NCBI GenBank assembly: GCA_037953745.1
Contig: JBAKBP010010360.1
Span: forward strand, 1 to 64,000
Length of the DNA stretch: 64,000 nucleotides
Origin: Lithodes maja
Taxonomy: Eukaryota > Arthropoda > Malacostraca > Decapoda > Lithodidae
Direction of reading: 5' to 3'
A program made the position numbers and the translations under genes. Positions within the stretch are counted from its first letter, which is position 1; every line of letters starts with the position of its first letter. Below, piece by piece: positions 10,825 to 21,581 of the stretch. Under the pieces are notes generated by a model. The model searched no databases, was not told the origin of the DNA, and worked only from the letters and a program-made list of their open reading frames with translations.

Positions 10825-12725
10825 TGTGACGCTCCTGCATAGTAGCCACGTGCGGGCATGCGCGAGTGTCGGCTGCCCAGCCGTTTAGAAACCGGCTGGC
10901 AGCAGCCGGCTGGCCAGCTTTTCCTTAGTATAATCCTAGACAATGTAACTAATGTCTGGGATATTCTTATGTTGTTTCACAGCTTGAAGCTGCCCTTATT
11001 CTTAACCAACACATCTTAGTATATTTTATTCTCGATAGTTGATTGTTTCATTATTATATATAAGATGTAAGTCTAGTGAGAGTGGGAGGAGACGAGCAGG
11101 AGAGAGAGACCGGCTGGGGGACGTTGCTTCGCGCGGGCGCGGAGAGACTAGCTTGGGACGAGCCTGATTGTTGCCAATTAATCGCAACGTTAGGCTTAGT
11201 TTCGACTCACGCAAGGGGTAGACGATTTTGACCCCGGCAACGGTGTTGAGTGTTGCCAAGCATGGGATGTATTTCGCATGCCTAGGGTGGGGTCCAGACA
11301 GATTCAAGACTCAGAGCTCACCTCACTGTCGTACCCTTCGGACCCCCTTGATATCTATCCCTCTCAACCCCACTTAGAAACTTTCTCTCTTACTTTGTAT
11401 ACCTTCTTTCCACTACTTCACCAGTCTATTTAATTACCCCATCCCCTTGATAGACCTTATATCTATCATTGTATTAACGACGAGCTCTCAGATAACTAGA
11501 TAGGATTTTGGGCCTTATGCAGCGATATAATTGTTAATGAGACCTAGGAAGCTTTTTTTGTTGTCTCATATTTGGTGGTTTCATGCTTGCTAGTGTGTTC
11601 TTGTGGCAGGTGAGCAGGGGCTAGACCGGAGGGGGATGCTTTTTGCGATCCTTTAAGTAAAGTCTGCTGGTGCGAGTCCTGTGGACCTGCACGACTTTAC
11701 TAGGATACCCGTGGGAGTCTGGGGGCATTTTCTTGTCTGTGTGCCTGTGTGTCTAGTGTTGTGTTGTGTGAGGGCCCTTGCCTAGACCACTCAGCACTGC
11801 GCTAGCACGTCTTGCGTTTGTTTTAGGGTCGCCAGGAGAGAGTCAGATACTTGGGATCTGAGTCTCTCAAGAGAGCACCCTTTCAATTAGAGTAATTTGG
11901 CGCACAGACTTGGGAACGTCCCTAGGCTAGAGCAGGTGGCTCAGCCCGGGTATCCGAAGCCTATATCCTTCCGGCTAGACCTCTGCCACCTGGCAGATTA
12001 ACAGCTAGGGGTTTATTATTTCTGTATGCTTGTTATTGTGCCACAGTTTACCGTCTCTGTGAGCATTGTGAGTCAGGGTGTGGCTTAGAGACTCTGTCCG
12101 AGCATGCTTGCCTGACTAAGAGTGAGAAGCACACCTGGATGTGGTTATGTTGCGAGTTGCTGCCTTTATTTAATTATACCTATGCCATTATACACTGTAT
12201 GGCCTATCACTAGTATTTATTCCTGCTTATGAGCTAAGAGTTCTCTAAATCTGTAACTTACTTTCTTTGCTAAGCATCAGATCCTACATTAGCCAGATGC
12301 AGTTTAGAAACCTGCATCTTGCCTACCTGTACGATGTTTTGAGGACTGTTTGCTTTCACCTTCTTTCACGCAGGGGTGATTAGTTGTATTAATTAACGTA
12401 ACGTTAAATGTACTTTCTTCTAGTTTGTTATTAAATTGTTTCTGCAATTTAATTCCGTTATATATCTTTTCCTTGAAGCTTTAAGTCAACTTAATTGTGT
12501 GATCTTTTATATAGCCTGCTTGACTATCAGCAGTCTATAGTGCGTGCACCCTGTAACCAAGTCATAGGATACCTTGTTGTCCAGGCAGGACTCTTGACGG
12601 TTTAGGGTGGTTTGTTGCCTGGGTTTATAGATAAGGGTGGGATCTAGCGTTTTCCGTTGTTGCTTGTTGCCGCATACCTAGTCCAATAGAAAGAGCCCAG
12701 TGTTTATATATCCCAGGACGTAACA
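10825..12725 (+). repeat. Gypsy-1 5' LTR
   Basis: 1901 bp beginning TGTGACGCTCCTGCATAG and ending CCCAGGACGTAACA, matched along its whole length by 17051-18952. It contains a short inverted pair near its start around CCGGCTGGCAGCAGCCGGCT. The promoter is presumed to lie within it; I could not place it. Confidence 0.96.
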
Positions 12726-12727
12726 AA

Positions 12728-12745
12728 TGGCGACCTTGCATAGGA
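12728..12745 (+). promoter_or_regulatory. Gypsy-1 primer-binding site
   Basis: TGGCGACCTTGCATAGG begins 2 bp after the 5' LTR and starts with TGG, complementary to a tRNA CCA end. Gypsy-2 has TGGCGACCTTGCC at the equivalent place, so both appear to use the same primer tRNA; its identity was not determined. Confidence 0.8.
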
Positions 12746-12941
12746 TTTACTGAACAGAGGAATATAGTGGTCATTTGTTTTGAGATTCCTTATGATTAGA
12801 GGAATACAGTGGACATAGAGTTTTTTTTTTGGGAGCAACCAATATAACACATTAAAGACTTTAAATAACATTAGTATATACATACTTGCATAGGAGATAA
12901 GGCACAGTCTATAACCGTGATAATTACTGCAGTACACAAAC

Positions 12942-14147
12942 ATGTATACATCAGAACACAGTGGTGGGTCAGGTCACGATACAGGCTCGGAGGGAGAAAG
13001 ACCTGTGGAGTGGCTAGTCGATAGCGAGGAGGGTGCTAGAAGATTTTTAGAGGTGCCCCTTACCGCTGCCAGGGTGTTGAAGCTGAATAAGTATGGCTTA
13101 AAGTGTGTGGCAGGTCTTCAGGGTCACCAGGGTTTAAGTGGCATGAGGAAAGATCAGCTGAGGACTTTGATATTTTGTTTAGAAGGGAGAGACCTGGGTG
13201 GAGAGGCGACTGGGGGCCCCGGTCCCCAGCCCCCCTTCCACTCTACCCCCATATCAAACGTCAGGGTGCCTGAATTTAGTACATACCCCCAAGTTGACGG
13301 TCAATGGCAGCGTGGAATTCAATCACAGGGACCCTCTCCATTAAATGCACCTTCCCCTCCTCAAGGGTTGACTCCAGATTTGTTGTTTCGGCTTGAGATG
13401 GCCAAGGTTGAGGCCGCCGAAAGACAGGTTAGTGTGCAGGCTGAGGTTGCTAGAGTTCAGGCTGAGGTTGCTAGAGCTCAGGTTGAGGCTACCGAAAGAC
13501 AGGCTAGTGCGCAGGCTGAGGCTGCAGAGAGAACAGCTATATGAGAGGCTGAACTGCAGGCAGAGTCTACTAGGTATCGTGCTGACAGGGAGCTGGAGAG
13601 ATCTCGAGTGGAGGTAACAGGGCGAAATATTGGGGGAGGTTACAGACATCGGGACCAATCATTGTCGCACCTGCTTAAACTAGTTCCTGTGTTCGATGAA
13701 TCATGTGTGACTGAGTTTTTTATGCGATTTGAGAAGAAGTGTCAGGAACACCAGTGGCCTCAGGAAAAGTGGGCAGCATTAGTTTCATCAAGACTCCTAG
13801 GAAAGGGGCTAACAGCGTATGATGCACTACCTTTAGAGTCCTGTTTAGTTTATGATGAGCTAAAGAAGGCTGTGCTACGGGCCTATGAGTTACAACCAGA
13901 AACTAACCGCTTGAAGTTTCGGGGTGTTACTAAGGGCAAGGATAGTACCTTCCTAGAACACGCCCGGGACTTGTCTGATGCACTACGACATTGGCTGCGT
14001 TCTGAGAGGGCAGCTACTTTTGAGGAGTTGTGTGAGCTGGTTCTCTTGGAGCAGTTCTTTAAGTGCACAGGCGGGGACTTAACATTAAATATAAAGGAAA
14101 AAAATCCTAGAACTCTCCAGGAGGCAGCAGAAATGGCTGACCTCTGA
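12942..14147 (+). pseudogene. gag: Gypsy-1 gag, N-terminal and capsid part
   Basis: One frame from ATG 12942 to TGA 14145-14147, broken only by TGA at 13542-13544. The N-terminal part has a Pro-rich stretch (residues ~85-145) and an Ala/Glu/Gln-rich coiled coil (AEVARVQAEVARAQVEATER, ~165-200). After the first stop comes capsid sequence: FFMRFEKKCQEHQWPQEKWA, YELQPETNRLKFRGVTKG and LCELVLLEQFFKCTGGDLTL, ending EAAEMADL. The first TGA interrupts an otherwise continuous coiled coil and looks like decay of an Arg codon. The second stop matches in position a stop in Gypsy-2 and may be meaningful. Confidence 0.88.
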
Positions 14148-16121
14148 CTGTCATTAATTCGAGGGTGCGAAGCAGCAGCTAGGAGTGAGTCGGGTGCAAT
14201 GGATCGTACCCCTCCCCCTCCCAAGAATTTTGATACACATAAATACACAAAACCATCTAGCACTGACAATAAAACTGAACATAAACCAAATACCGTCCCG
14301 TATAAGAAGTCTAATGGTACCTCCCACTCCCAAGGGAATCCAAAGAGTAAAGAGTGCTTTGCATGTCACAAGGAGGGTCACTTTGCAAATGCTTGTCCAA
14401 ACAAGCCACCAAACAAGGTTGTGTCATTGGCCCGCAGCATAGGGGTGTCGCCTATATCTTCTGAGTTTGCCAAGGGTAGTTCGTCAGAGGTTGGGACACA
14501 GCCTGTGTTCAAGAGTTCGGAAGGCTCGAACCCTGTCCGCGACGTCTTTGGGGGTCATAGAGGGCATGGTTTTGTGAGGTGGGCTGGCGAAAGGCGAGCA
14601 GTTAAGCTATTGCGTGATACTGGGGCTTCTCAGATCTTGTTAAAGAACTTTACTGGTAGGCCGATTAACGCTGCTCGGGTGGTGGTAGTTCAGGGGATCA
14701 ATGCTACGAAGTCCTACCCGCTGGTGCAGATGGAGCTGGAGGTGGGTGGTGTGGCGAAGGAGCTGGATGTCGGAATCGTAGAGAACTTGCCTGTTGGGGG
14801 CGTCGACCTCCTCCTCGGCAACGACTTTGCGGTGCCTGCTTCTAAGGTTTCACCCTTGGTCGTTGCCGAGAAGGCGGCCGACGTTAGTAGGGAGGAACAG
14901 GAGTGGGTTGAGAAGTGTAGCGTACAAACCATGGCGTGTGTTGTGACACGTTCTCAGACATCCGGAGCCTTGCAGCCACCACCTCAGTCTATCAAACCGC
15001 GGAGGAAAGGTCACAAGAAAACGGGAAGTGTTGGTCAATTGGAGAGTTTTGAGCCGGCAGTGTTTCTTGGTGACTCATTATTGGCACCTATGTTAGAGTC
15101 TGGAGAGGCCCCAGGACCTGTCACAGCTAGTGAGGAGGTAGGGCAGGAAGGGACTCCGAGGCAGCAACGTTACACACGGAGAGAAAAAAGGGTTACTCAG
15201 TTTGATATTGGGGGAGGACTTGGGTTGCTTCGGAAGCATCTAGACAGGTGGGTTCCCTCAGATATTTGTAAACTGCAGTTGGAGGATCCGGAAGTTCAGA
15301 AGGGTGGTAATGGTGCTGTCGAGATCAAACACGAGGACGGGGAAACATGTCATGTGAACCTGTTGGAGGAGTTTGTGAGGCAACCACCTGAGCAGCCTAC
15401 TGTCCCTGCGTTGGTCTGCCGCGGCCAAGGTGGAGAAGGAGAGGGGGGCAGTAGGGCACAGGTGGAGGAGAGTAGGGATTGTCATGTCTCGGCGGAGCAG
15501 TGGGCGGGGGACACGAGTCTGGTGGCTGTGGAAGCGCTAGAGCACCTGCCTGAGCAGCAGTGTGCAGCACTCCAGCACCAGCTCGGTTCATACCCCACTG
15601 GTCGTGCCGAGCCCCTGAGTCTCACAACTCGGGCGGTGCAAGATGTTCCGCGGGCAGGTCACGTGAATGTTGAAAGACCGTTAGCCTCGTGGTTTCGGTG
15701 GTTCAAGGTGGGCGACGAGGCTTTGGCATGGTTGCCAGGTCAGGGTCGACCCATGGCTGCCAAGGGTGGTGGTCAAAAGGAGGACATTGAGCAGATTGGT
15801 GAGGTTGGCTGTGGAGTGGCTGTGCCCGGTCATCGCATAGCCTCCCAATGCTGCTCTAGTCTAATGCAACAGCCCGACCATAGACCGACTGTATCTGGCC
15901 ATGTCGCTAAAAGCGGTGATGCTGCGCAGGCAGATGTCGTCACAAGGAATGCGGGGGTGTGCATGTACGGTATCGGCGGGGAAGCCTTAGCAATAATGAG
16001 CTATGGGAGTGACTGCACAGGTGGTACTGATTGTCCCTCTCATGACCTGGCTATTCTAGGGACGAAGGTGGAGAAGGAGGGAGACTACAGGTTAGAAGCT
16101 GCGGTCTCGGCTGGGTTTTAG
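14148..16121 (+). pseudogene. pol: Gypsy-1 zinc knuckle, protease and rearranged integrase pieces
   Basis: Continues in the same frame as gag after TGA 14145. From the Met at 14199: an intact CCHC knuckle (ECFACHKEGHFANACP, residues 52-67), a retropepsin active site LLRDTGA (140-143), and LLLGND (~204-209). Then come segments that in Gypsy-2 follow integrase (HVNLLEEF, near 15355) and the pre-RT linker (LEHLPEQQCAALQHQL, near 15540), followed by an integrase GPY/F-like piece FKVGDEALAWLPGQGRPMAA (15695-15755). The integrase core with its DDE residues is absent and the order is scrambled. Ends at TAG 16119-16121, after which the same frame stays open. Confidence 0.82.
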
Positions 16122-16755
16122 AAGGGCACTAGGATTGTTATTCTGCGAGATAAGTTGTTTACTAGGCTGTGGCAGTGCATCCGCATGTTTGTTGCTTCTC
16201 CAGGCCTGATGTACGGGGTAGAATCCGACATGCAGGCTGGAGATAGTGCAAGGCTCAGTTTAATTCCCTACCGTATAAATCCTGCTCGACAGCCTGTGGT
16301 GCAAGCAGAGCTGGATTACGTGTTGACGAAGGGTCTGAGGGATAAGGAATGTCGTGAGTGGTCGTTGTCTGTAACTTTGCAACCTGTGTTAAGTGGCAAG
16401 ATCAGTGAGTGTGTTGATTGCGAGAGTGTGTGTGCATTATCCCTGACAGACGCCTATACCTTATCGAGAGTTGACGACACCATAGACCGCCTCGGGGCTG
16501 CATCGCCTATCACGAAGGTAGAACTAGTGAAAGGTTATTGGCAGGCCCCGTTGCCGGAAAGAGCGAAGAGAAATGCCAGTCTTGTGATGAACTGGGCAGT
16601 TTATCAGTGCCAGGTGTTGTTTTGCTGCCGGGACACAAGTTGGATGTGTGGCATGCTAAGGGCACTGATAATGTTTTGGCTGATTGTTTGTCACAGGAGG
16701 GTTTGTTTGCAGGAGAACCCTCGCCGTTCAGTCAGTGTGTGTTGAGAGTGGAGTA
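16122..16755 (+). pseudogene. pol: Gypsy-1 RT N-terminus joined to RNase H tail
   Basis: The frame yields the start of a gypsy RT (SLIPYRINPARQPVVQAELD, then ITKVELVKGYWQAPLPERAK), then after a frame change near 16560 GVVLLPGHKLDVWHAKGTDN followed by VLADCLSQE, the conserved end of RNase H. The YxDD box, the rest of RT and most of RNase H are missing. RT follows integrase pieces, consistent with the integrase-first order of Gypsy-2. Confidence 0.8.
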
Positions 16756-17040
16756 AAATAGGCTTGCCCCTGTAAGTGCAGCGGCCAAAAACAAATTAAA
16801 AAAAAGCAAAAAACCTTATAAAAACTCTTTATTTTTATAACGTGTAGAATTTTGTATAAGATGTTGTAGCAGTATCTAAGTTGAATGTTTTCGCTTATTA
16901 TCGCTAAGTTAGTTGAACTTGCTCGGTGGAGTGCAACAGTCTTTATTTATTTTATATATAGTGCCTTGTGTCGCAACAGTGTGTGGTACTATGAGAAGCT
17001 TTCTGTTAGATATGAAGAACTTAGTCAAGTGTCTTATATC

Positions 17041-17050
17041 TTGGGGGAGG
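17041..17050 (+). promoter_or_regulatory. Gypsy-1 polypurine tract
   Basis: TTGGGGGAGG directly abuts the 3' LTR, as expected for the plus-strand primer. Gypsy-2 ends in a similar GGGGGGAGG. Confidence 0.88.
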
Positions 17051-18952
17051 TGTGACGCTCCTGCATAGTAGCCACGTGCGGGCATGCGCTTGTGTCGGCT
17101 TCCCAGCCGTTTAGAAACCGGCTGGCAGCAGCCGGCTGGCCGGCTTTTCCTTAGTATATATCCTACGACAATGTAACTAATGTCTGGGATATTCTTATGT
17201 TGTTTCACAGCTTGAAGCTGCCCTTATTCTTAACCAACACATCTTAGTATATTTTATTTTCGATAGTTGATTGTTTCATTATTATATATAAGATGTAAGT
17301 CTAGTGAGAGTTGGAGGAGACGAGCGGGAGAGAGAGACCGGCTGGGGGACGTTGCTTCGCGCGGGCGCGGAGAGACTAGCTTGGGACGAGCCTGATTGTT
17401 GCCAATTAATCGCAACGTTAGGCTTAGTTTCGACTCACGCAAGGGGTAGACGATTTTGACCCGGCAACGGTGTTGAGTGTTGCCAAGCATGGGATGTATT
17501 TCGCATGCCTAGGGTGGGGTCCAGACAGATTCAAGACTCAGAGCTCACCTCACTGTCGTACCCTTCGGACCCCCTTGATATCTATCCCTCTCAACCCCAC
17601 TTAGAAACTTTCTCTCTTACTTTGTATACCTTCTTTCCACTACTTCACCAGTCTATTTAATTACCCCATCCCCTTGATAGACCTTATATCTATCATTGTA
17701 TTAACGACGAGCTCTCAGATAACTAGATAGGATTTTGGGCCTTATGCAGAGATATAATTGTTAATGAGACCTAGGAAGCTTTTTTTGTTGTCTCATATTT
17801 GGTGGTTTCATGCTTGCTAGTGTGTCCTTGTGGCAGGTGAGCAGGGGCTAGACCGGAGGGGGATGCTTTTTGCGATCCTTTAAGTAAAGTCTGCTGGTGC
17901 GAGTCCTGTGGACCTGCACAACTTTACTAGGATACCCGTGGGAGTCTGGGGGCATTTTCTTGTCTGTGTGCCTGTGTGTCTAGTGTTGTGTTGTGTGAGG
18001 GCCCTTGCCTAGACCACTCAGCACTGCGCTAGCACGTCTTGCGTTTGTTTTAGGGTCGCCAGGAGAGAGTCAGATCCTTGGGATCTGAGTCTCTCAAGAG
18101 AGCACCCTTTCAATTAGAGTAATTTGGCGCACAGACTTGGGAACGTCCCTAGGCTAGAGCAGGTGGCTCAGCCCGGGTATCCGAAGCCTATATCCTTCCG
18201 GCTAGACCTCTGCCACCTGGCAGATTAACAGCTAGGGGTTTATTATTTCTGTATGCTTGTTATTGTGCCACAGTTTACCGTCTCTGTGAGCATTGTGAGT
18301 CAGGGTGTGGCTTAGAGACTCTGCCCGAGCATGCTTGCCTGACTAAGAGTGAGAAGCACACCTGGATGTGGTTATGTTGCGAGTTGCTGCCTTTATTTAA
18401 TTATACCTATGCCATTATACACTGTATGGCCTATCACTAGTATTTATTCCTGCTTATGAGCTAAGAGTTCTCTAAATCTGTAACTTACTTTCTTTGCTAA
18501 GCATCAGATCCTACAGTAGCCGCATGCAGTTTAGAAACCCGCATCTTGCCTACCTGTACGATGTTTTGAGGACTGTTTGCTTTCACCTTCTTTCACGCAG
18601 GGGTGATTAGTTGTATTAATTAACGTAACGTTAAATGTACTTTCTTCTAGTTTGTTATTAAATTGTTTCTGCAATTTAATTCCGTTATCTATCTTTTCCT
18701 TGAAGCTTTAAGTCAACTTAATTGTGTGATCTTTTATATAGCCTGCTTGACTATCAGCAGTCTATAGTGCGTGCACCCTGTAACCAAGTCATAGGATACC
18801 TTGTTGTCCAGGCAGGACTCTTGACGGTTTAGGGTGGTTTGTTGCCTGGGTTTATAGATAAGGGTGGGATCTAGCGTTTTCCGTTGTTGCTTGTTGCCGC
18901 ATACCTAGTCCAATAGAAAGAGCCCAGTGTTTATATATCCCAGGACGTAACA
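17051..18952 (+). repeat. Gypsy-1 3' LTR
   Basis: 1902 bp, near-identical to 10825-12725. It is followed by CACC, the target duplication. Confidence 0.96.
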
Positions 18953-18956
18953 CACC

Positions 18957-19426
18957 ATTATAACTAATGGAGATGATGGTGTGAGTGAAAACGAATGTGT
19001 GTGTGAAATGGTAGTAAATGAAGGCATATAAAGATGACAAAGATTCTACTTGTCAATATATTAAAGTATTTGTGTCTGTAACTATCATAATAATACATGT
19101 GATAGCTTGTCCTGCATCATTTGAGCTATTTCAATCGTGATTAATATAGATATAGAAATATGTCTATAATTTAATCACTGTTAACAAATTATAGTTTATC
19201 CTACATTCCAAAGGGCCTTCTTACGCTGTATAAAACCGTCGAAAAAGGGCCACAATAAACTGTTAAAATGCGTCATAAATCTCAAGGGGTAAATAGTGTT
19301 GCAAGGAAAACCAAAGAATATCCTCATCCTGTCGGAGGCAATATTCAAACTCGAAACAGTTTAGCTCTGTATTGAACACTTAATACCTCTACCACACATT
19401 TACACATATAAATAGGCAGTCACCTT
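18957..19426. other. AT-rich interior of the 14.3-kb element with a decayed TTAA-type end
   Basis: No gene. GCGTCATAAATCTCAAGGGG near 19271 resembles the right terminus of the MITE at 51699, but no partner end was found, so it is a fragment at best. Confidence 0.4.
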
Positions 19427-19485
19427 GTTTGTGTTTACTGTATGATATATACGGTATATATGTGTTCTATGTGATATTTTATTGC

Positions 19486-19646
19486 TCCTAAGGTTTGGAT
19501 ATAACTTATCACATTAACATTATAATTGTAATTACTAAGACTTATCTAGTTTAATGAACAAATATAGAATAATAAAGATAAGTTTAATTAATTCAAATAA
19601 TGTGATAATCTAGAGTGATATCCAAACCTTAAGAGCAAAGAACTAT
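19486..19646. repeat. foldback with ~25-bp inverted ends
   Basis: GCTCCTAAGGTTTGGATATA near 19486 and the complement of its partner TATCCAAACCTTAAGAGC near 19621 are inverted, with a second inverted block TTATCACATTA inside. It could be a small MITE; no clear target duplication was seen. Confidence 0.65.
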
Positions 19647-19667
19647 TACAGGGCACACATAAATACC

Positions 19668-19815
19668 GCAGATATAATACCGTAAACACATAAATAACGC
19701 AGATATAATACCGTAAACACATAAATAACGCAGATATAATACCGTAAACACATAAATAACACAGATATAATACCGTAAACACATAAATAACGCAGATATA
19801 ATACCGTAAACACAA
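19668..19815. repeat. 31-bp minisatellite, about 5 copies
   Basis: Unit GCAGATATAATACCGTAAAC followed by ACATAAATAAC. Short Tyr/Cys-rich ORFs on the minus strand are artefacts of the array. Confidence 0.92.
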
Positions 19816-20228
19816 GCAAGATATGAAATGCCATCCCTGCCTATCTTATTATTAATGTGAATAATAAGTGAAGCAGGGCCTGTGATTGGGTCTAAGACAC
19901 GTGGGCCAAGTCAGTCAATATTCATCTCTTGCTTACCGTACTGTTTGGGTTCATCATTTCTTTATTTCGCTTGTGTATACTGTATGCTATATATGTGATA
20001 AATGTGTATTAATGTAATATATCATGACTCTTAAGACTTCGATATCACTGTAGATAGTTAAGTAATCATTAACATTATTAAAACGTGTCTAGTATAATGA
20101 ATGAATATAGAATAATAAAGATAATAATACAGACATTATCAGTTCTGCGACTCTTCAGGGCCAGTGAGCTACGGTATTCATAAGATGGGAAATCATGAAC
20201 GTCGATACAAACACCAATTAGGAGCCAG

Positions 20229-20421
20229 ATGTATGGTTCGCGTGAATGGATAATAGCGAAATTTATAAGTTTTTATTCAATTAAGGAAAGAAATGTAACA
20301 ATTAAAAGGCGTCATACTAGCTCAATTAATTCTTCTAAATACCACAGATCCTTCCTTATCTGCACAACATTGTGTAAATATAGCTATAATAAAACAAAAC
20401 ACAACCCCGATACGGAAGGGG
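20229..20421 (-). mobile_element. T4 MITE remnant in the right arm
   Basis: Minus-strand copy ending GGTACGGAAGGGG-like (CGATACGGAAGGGG) next to TTAA 20422-20425, with AAGGATCTGTGGTATTTAGA inside. It occupies the same position as the MITE at 8218, so this insertion predates or was copied with the arms. Confidence 0.7.
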
Positions 20422-21207
20422 TTAATCTCGGAGGGAGCAGCGCTCGCTGAGGCAAGAAAGACGCCAAATCTCCTCAAGTAAGAAAATAACATGCAAGTTT
20501 GTGTAATGTAATGTTACATTAATGTGTGTGGCCGTGTGTTTGCGTTGACTAGTTACGAAATATGAGTAGATTAGTGTGAGCTAGCATAGTTAAGGGGGAG
20601 GTGGGTTGACAGGCGAGTATTGAGAATACACACGTAACCATATATTTATAAATTTTAATATTCAATGAAATTAATATAGGAACCCATTTTATGTGTGTGT
20701 CAAATATGTCATTCAATAATATATACACTTTGACAGTGAAATACATGCTCACTCCAAACAGTGGGATATATGGGCTTAGATAATTATAACTGAATTGAAA
20801 TATGATAATGCACAAGTAATTTAAAGTCTCAGTTGTATTTGACTTAAACAACATATATTGTTAATAAACTTCCATATTCGAATGGATTATCAAACTTTTT
20901 ATTCTGTTAGGTTTGTATACAATGGCAAATATCCAATATATATGAAGTATGTAACGGTATGATATATAATTTTAGGAAGAAGATTTGGAAAACATACATA
21001 AAAATACAATGATTCGATGAGAGAGAGATAAATAAAGAACGGCTTATAGACGTGAACAAGAACGAAAGAAGTAGAGAGGGAAGGGAGAGCTTGATTGAGG
21101 GAGGGTGGTATAGTAAGGATGGAGTGGGGGGACGGGGCGGGTACCAATGTTACCAACACAATTCGCGGATCCCTCTCAGGCAGGTGTCGCAGGACTTACG
21201 TCCACAA
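20229..21207 (-). repeat. right inverted arm of the 14.3-kb element
   Basis: Reverse complement of the left arm (see 6892-8405) from the terminal CACAATA at 21207 inward. It lacks retroposon R1, which dates R1 after arm formation. The inner end is a T4-type MITE end at the same flank (ATCTCGGAGGGAGCAGCGCT) as in the left arm. Confidence 0.85.
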
Positions 21208-21581
21208 TAGTACATCTTTAGAAGAGATTAGGATATTAGGCATAACTAAGAGAGAGGAGGGCGGAGAGGGAGGAATAGCACCGGAATCATCCAAGGTGGA
21301 GTTTCTAGCAAAAGTTTGAGCGAAGAGTTTAGCTTTGTCAGAGGAAGAAGTGATGGTTGTGCCATCAGAGTGGGAAAGGGGAGGGAAAGACGAGGAAGAT
21401 AAATTGTTGGAGAGGTTTTTGGCTAGATGCCAGAAAGCTTGGGAAGAGCTAGAGTTGGATAGTTCAGTGCATTTATTATTGATGAAAGAGTGTTTGGCAA
21501 GTCGAAGAACAGATTTGGCTTGATTCCGGGCAGAAACATATGAAGAATGAGAGTCTTGAGTTTTAAGGCGTCGGTACCGTT
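21208..21581 (-). pseudogene. LINE-B copy 1, part 2: linker between endonuclease and RT
   Basis: Minus-strand sequence corresponds to 49650-50035 of LINE-B copy 2: the complement of CTAATCTCTTCTAAAGATGT at its start, and the region encoding AELFAQTFARNSTLD and SYVSARNQAKSV. The junction at GTAC with 6891 defines the big insertion. Confidence 0.88.

Larger units (their letters stand above)
10825..18952 (+). mobile_element. Gypsy-1, Ty3/gypsy LTR retrotransposon with scrambled, partly deleted pol
   Basis: Complete outline: two ~1.9-kb LTRs (TGTGACGC...ACGTAACA), target duplication CACC (10821-10824 and 18953-18956), primer-binding site at 12728, polypurine tract at 17041-17050. I count by eye about 20 differences between LTRs over 1900 bp, so insertion is recent. 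Coding content is gag, zinc knuckle, protease, and then pieces of integrase C-terminus, RT N-terminus and the RNase H tail, with most of pol missing. It must have moved, if at all, with enzymes supplied in trans. Confidence 0.95.
19427..20125. repeat. direct repeat pair (about 19427-19590 and 19966-20125)
   Basis: Two ~160-bp segments share GTTTACTGTATGATATAT/TATACTGTATGCTATATA, ATATCAC-type blocks and GAATATAGAATAATAAAGAT. Offset is about 540 bp. The first copy forms one side of a foldback (see 19486-19646). Confidence 0.65.
6892..21207. mobile_element. 14.3-kb element with ~1-kb inverted terminal arms, inserted in LINE-B
   Basis: LINE-B is contiguous across '...GGTAGAAAGTAC' (ending 6891) and 'GTACATCTTTAGAAG' (from 21208), so the material between is an insertion with GTAC duplicated. 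Its ends are TATTGTGTCCTG on the left and the complement of TATTGTGGACG on the right. Because GTAC is palindromic, a 2-bp TA duplication with CTATTGTG termini is equally possible. The arms (6892 to about 8405, and about 20229 to 21207) align inverted at roughly 75-80% by eye. Subtracting nested Gypsy-1 (8.1 kb) and retroposon R1 leaves about 5.7 kb. No transposase ORF was recognised, so the superfamily is unassigned. Confidence 0.82.

Noticed and set aside
6892..21207. Polinton/Maverick identity for the large inverted-arm element
   Set aside because: Termini are not AG...CT, the duplication is not 6 bp, and no polymerase, integrase of that type, ATPase or capsid ORF is present.
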